Shown here piece by piece: positions 62,943 to 64,000 of a stretch of 64,000 nt of DNA (positions are counted from its first letter, which is position 1; each line of letters begins with the position of its first letter). The stretch is from Magnolia sinica (taxonomy: Eukaryota > Streptophyta > Magnoliopsida > Magnoliales > Magnoliaceae). Under the pieces are notes generated by a model that saw nothing but the letters and a program-made list of their open reading frames with translations, had not been told where the DNA came from and ran no database searches. The position numbers were made by a program, and so were the translations under genes. The DNA is taken from assembly GCF_029962835.1 (NCBI RefSeq), contig NC_080577.1, positions 3,906,001-3,970,000 of the forward strand. Reading direction: 5' to 3'.

Positions 62943-64000
62943 GGTCTACTGGTCTGGATTTGGATTGTGACCGTTTAAGACCCATGTATCAGTGCGTCCG
63001 TGTGATCATGTACCAACTTCTTACACTCTCAACACACGCACATGGAACTTGTGTGAGATCTGAACCGTACACTGAATGCCCCACATCGCTGATGACCATA
63101 TCTAAAATAGAGAAATGGCTTATGCCAAAAGATGAACTATAAAAGGATATGATAACTTTTTATAAACCATCCATCATTTTCTTGAAATCCAGCATTTGTA
63201 AGTATCTGACCAGCACAATGTTAGGATATGGCGATCTCTGTGAATGGGCCTTTCTGACAAGCGGCTCAGATCTCCCACACATGCGCCTCGTTCACGCGTG
63301 TCTATGCACGAACTACATAACTAAGGGAACGTCATGTACACGTCAACATGATTAAAAAATACACGGAAAAGGAAATAAGCCTTTAAGAGGCAGATAGCTG
63401 TAAAAGAAATAAAAGTTGGATTCTGTTCCCCAGTCGTTCATAAGATGCGAATTCCGGTCTAAATTCTCTTTCAATATGGAGAGAGGTTTATTCGTCCACT
63501 TAATAATTTATTTTGAAAATAAAAACAAAGAGGTTGGTTCCTCAACAAGTAACCGTGAGATCCATAGGAGTGTGTGCGTGAAATCCAACTTGACCTACAA
63601 GGTGGCCCACCATAAAAAAAAATGGACGCTCCAAAAATCAGATGGATTCAACTATTATGTAGGCCACCATGTGAATTTAGAGGTATTTTTTAGAAATTTT
63701 TTTATTTTCATAAATGGTGTGGTTCAAGAATGATTGTGTGTGCTTGATTTTTGAGACGTCTTGTGACTATGACAGAACTGATATACATAACAGAGTGGCC
63801 CCACCTAAGAAAATAATTAAAAATCGTACAAAAGCCTTTCAATTATTTTGGTGTCTTACACGATGAATGGATTAGATTACTTTTTGGGTGTTGGGATTTT
63901 ACAATAGAGCTCACCTAATGTATGGTTTAGATGCCATACACACAATCTGATATGTGCCGCACTTGCTACAAGGATTTTTAAGAAGATCCGGCCCCACATC
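62943..64000. other. Intergenic sequence to window end
   Basis: No gene recognised. 63590-63690 contains GTGGCCCACCAT and its near-complement AGGCCACCATGTG around a short centre, perhaps another small family member. The window ends in similar sequence. Confidence 0.35.

Overview
The window is flowering-plant nuclear DNA: GT-AG introns, three plant-specific protein families, nested retrotransposons and many short inverted-repeat transposons. A recurring palindromic repeat with a GGGCCCACCATGATG-type arm suggests a magnoliid (Magnolia/Cinnamomum-like) genome. That placement is inference from memory of such repeats, not proof.

Three host genes are supported. (1) 1-18822, plus strand: all but the N-terminal part of a REC1/TSS-type clustered-mitochondria (CLU) family protein, 15 exons in the window. 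Its 8.9-kb intron 13 (counted from the first exon in the window) holds an antisense Ty1-copia element with matched 581-bp LTRs and a 5-bp target duplication; this element was itself hit by a 3.48-kb solo LTR with its own target duplication. (2) About 25.95-40.94 kb, plus strand: a UAP56-interacting export factor (UIEF)-type mRNA export adaptor. The CDS starts at 37094. A TATA box and a probable non-coding first exon lie near 26 kb, implying an 11-kb leader intron. That intron contains a 5'-truncated LINE (minus), a hAT-like element interrupted by a full-length 6-kb LINE (plus, 15-bp target duplication), a minisatellite and smaller repeats. (3) 58290-52447, minus strand: a CCT-motif (CMF-type) regulator whose second and third exons are tandem duplicates of each other, with an apparent 1-base frameshift in exon 1 and a triplicated 60-bp unit carrying AATAAA just past the stop.

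Between genes 2 and 3 lies a second, younger, plus-strand Ty1-copia element (43384-51886) with an unusually long, repeat-rich leader. The intergenic stretches 18.8-25.9 kb and 58.4-64 kb hold mostly small non-autonomous transposons, including nested and palindromic ones, and a copia gag relic. No tRNA, rRNA or CRISPR array was recognised.

The three genes show no sign of acting together. The unusual biology lies in the exon duplication of the CCT gene, the repeat-filled introns and the layered transposon insertions, whose relative order can be read from target-site duplications. No new type of system was identified.
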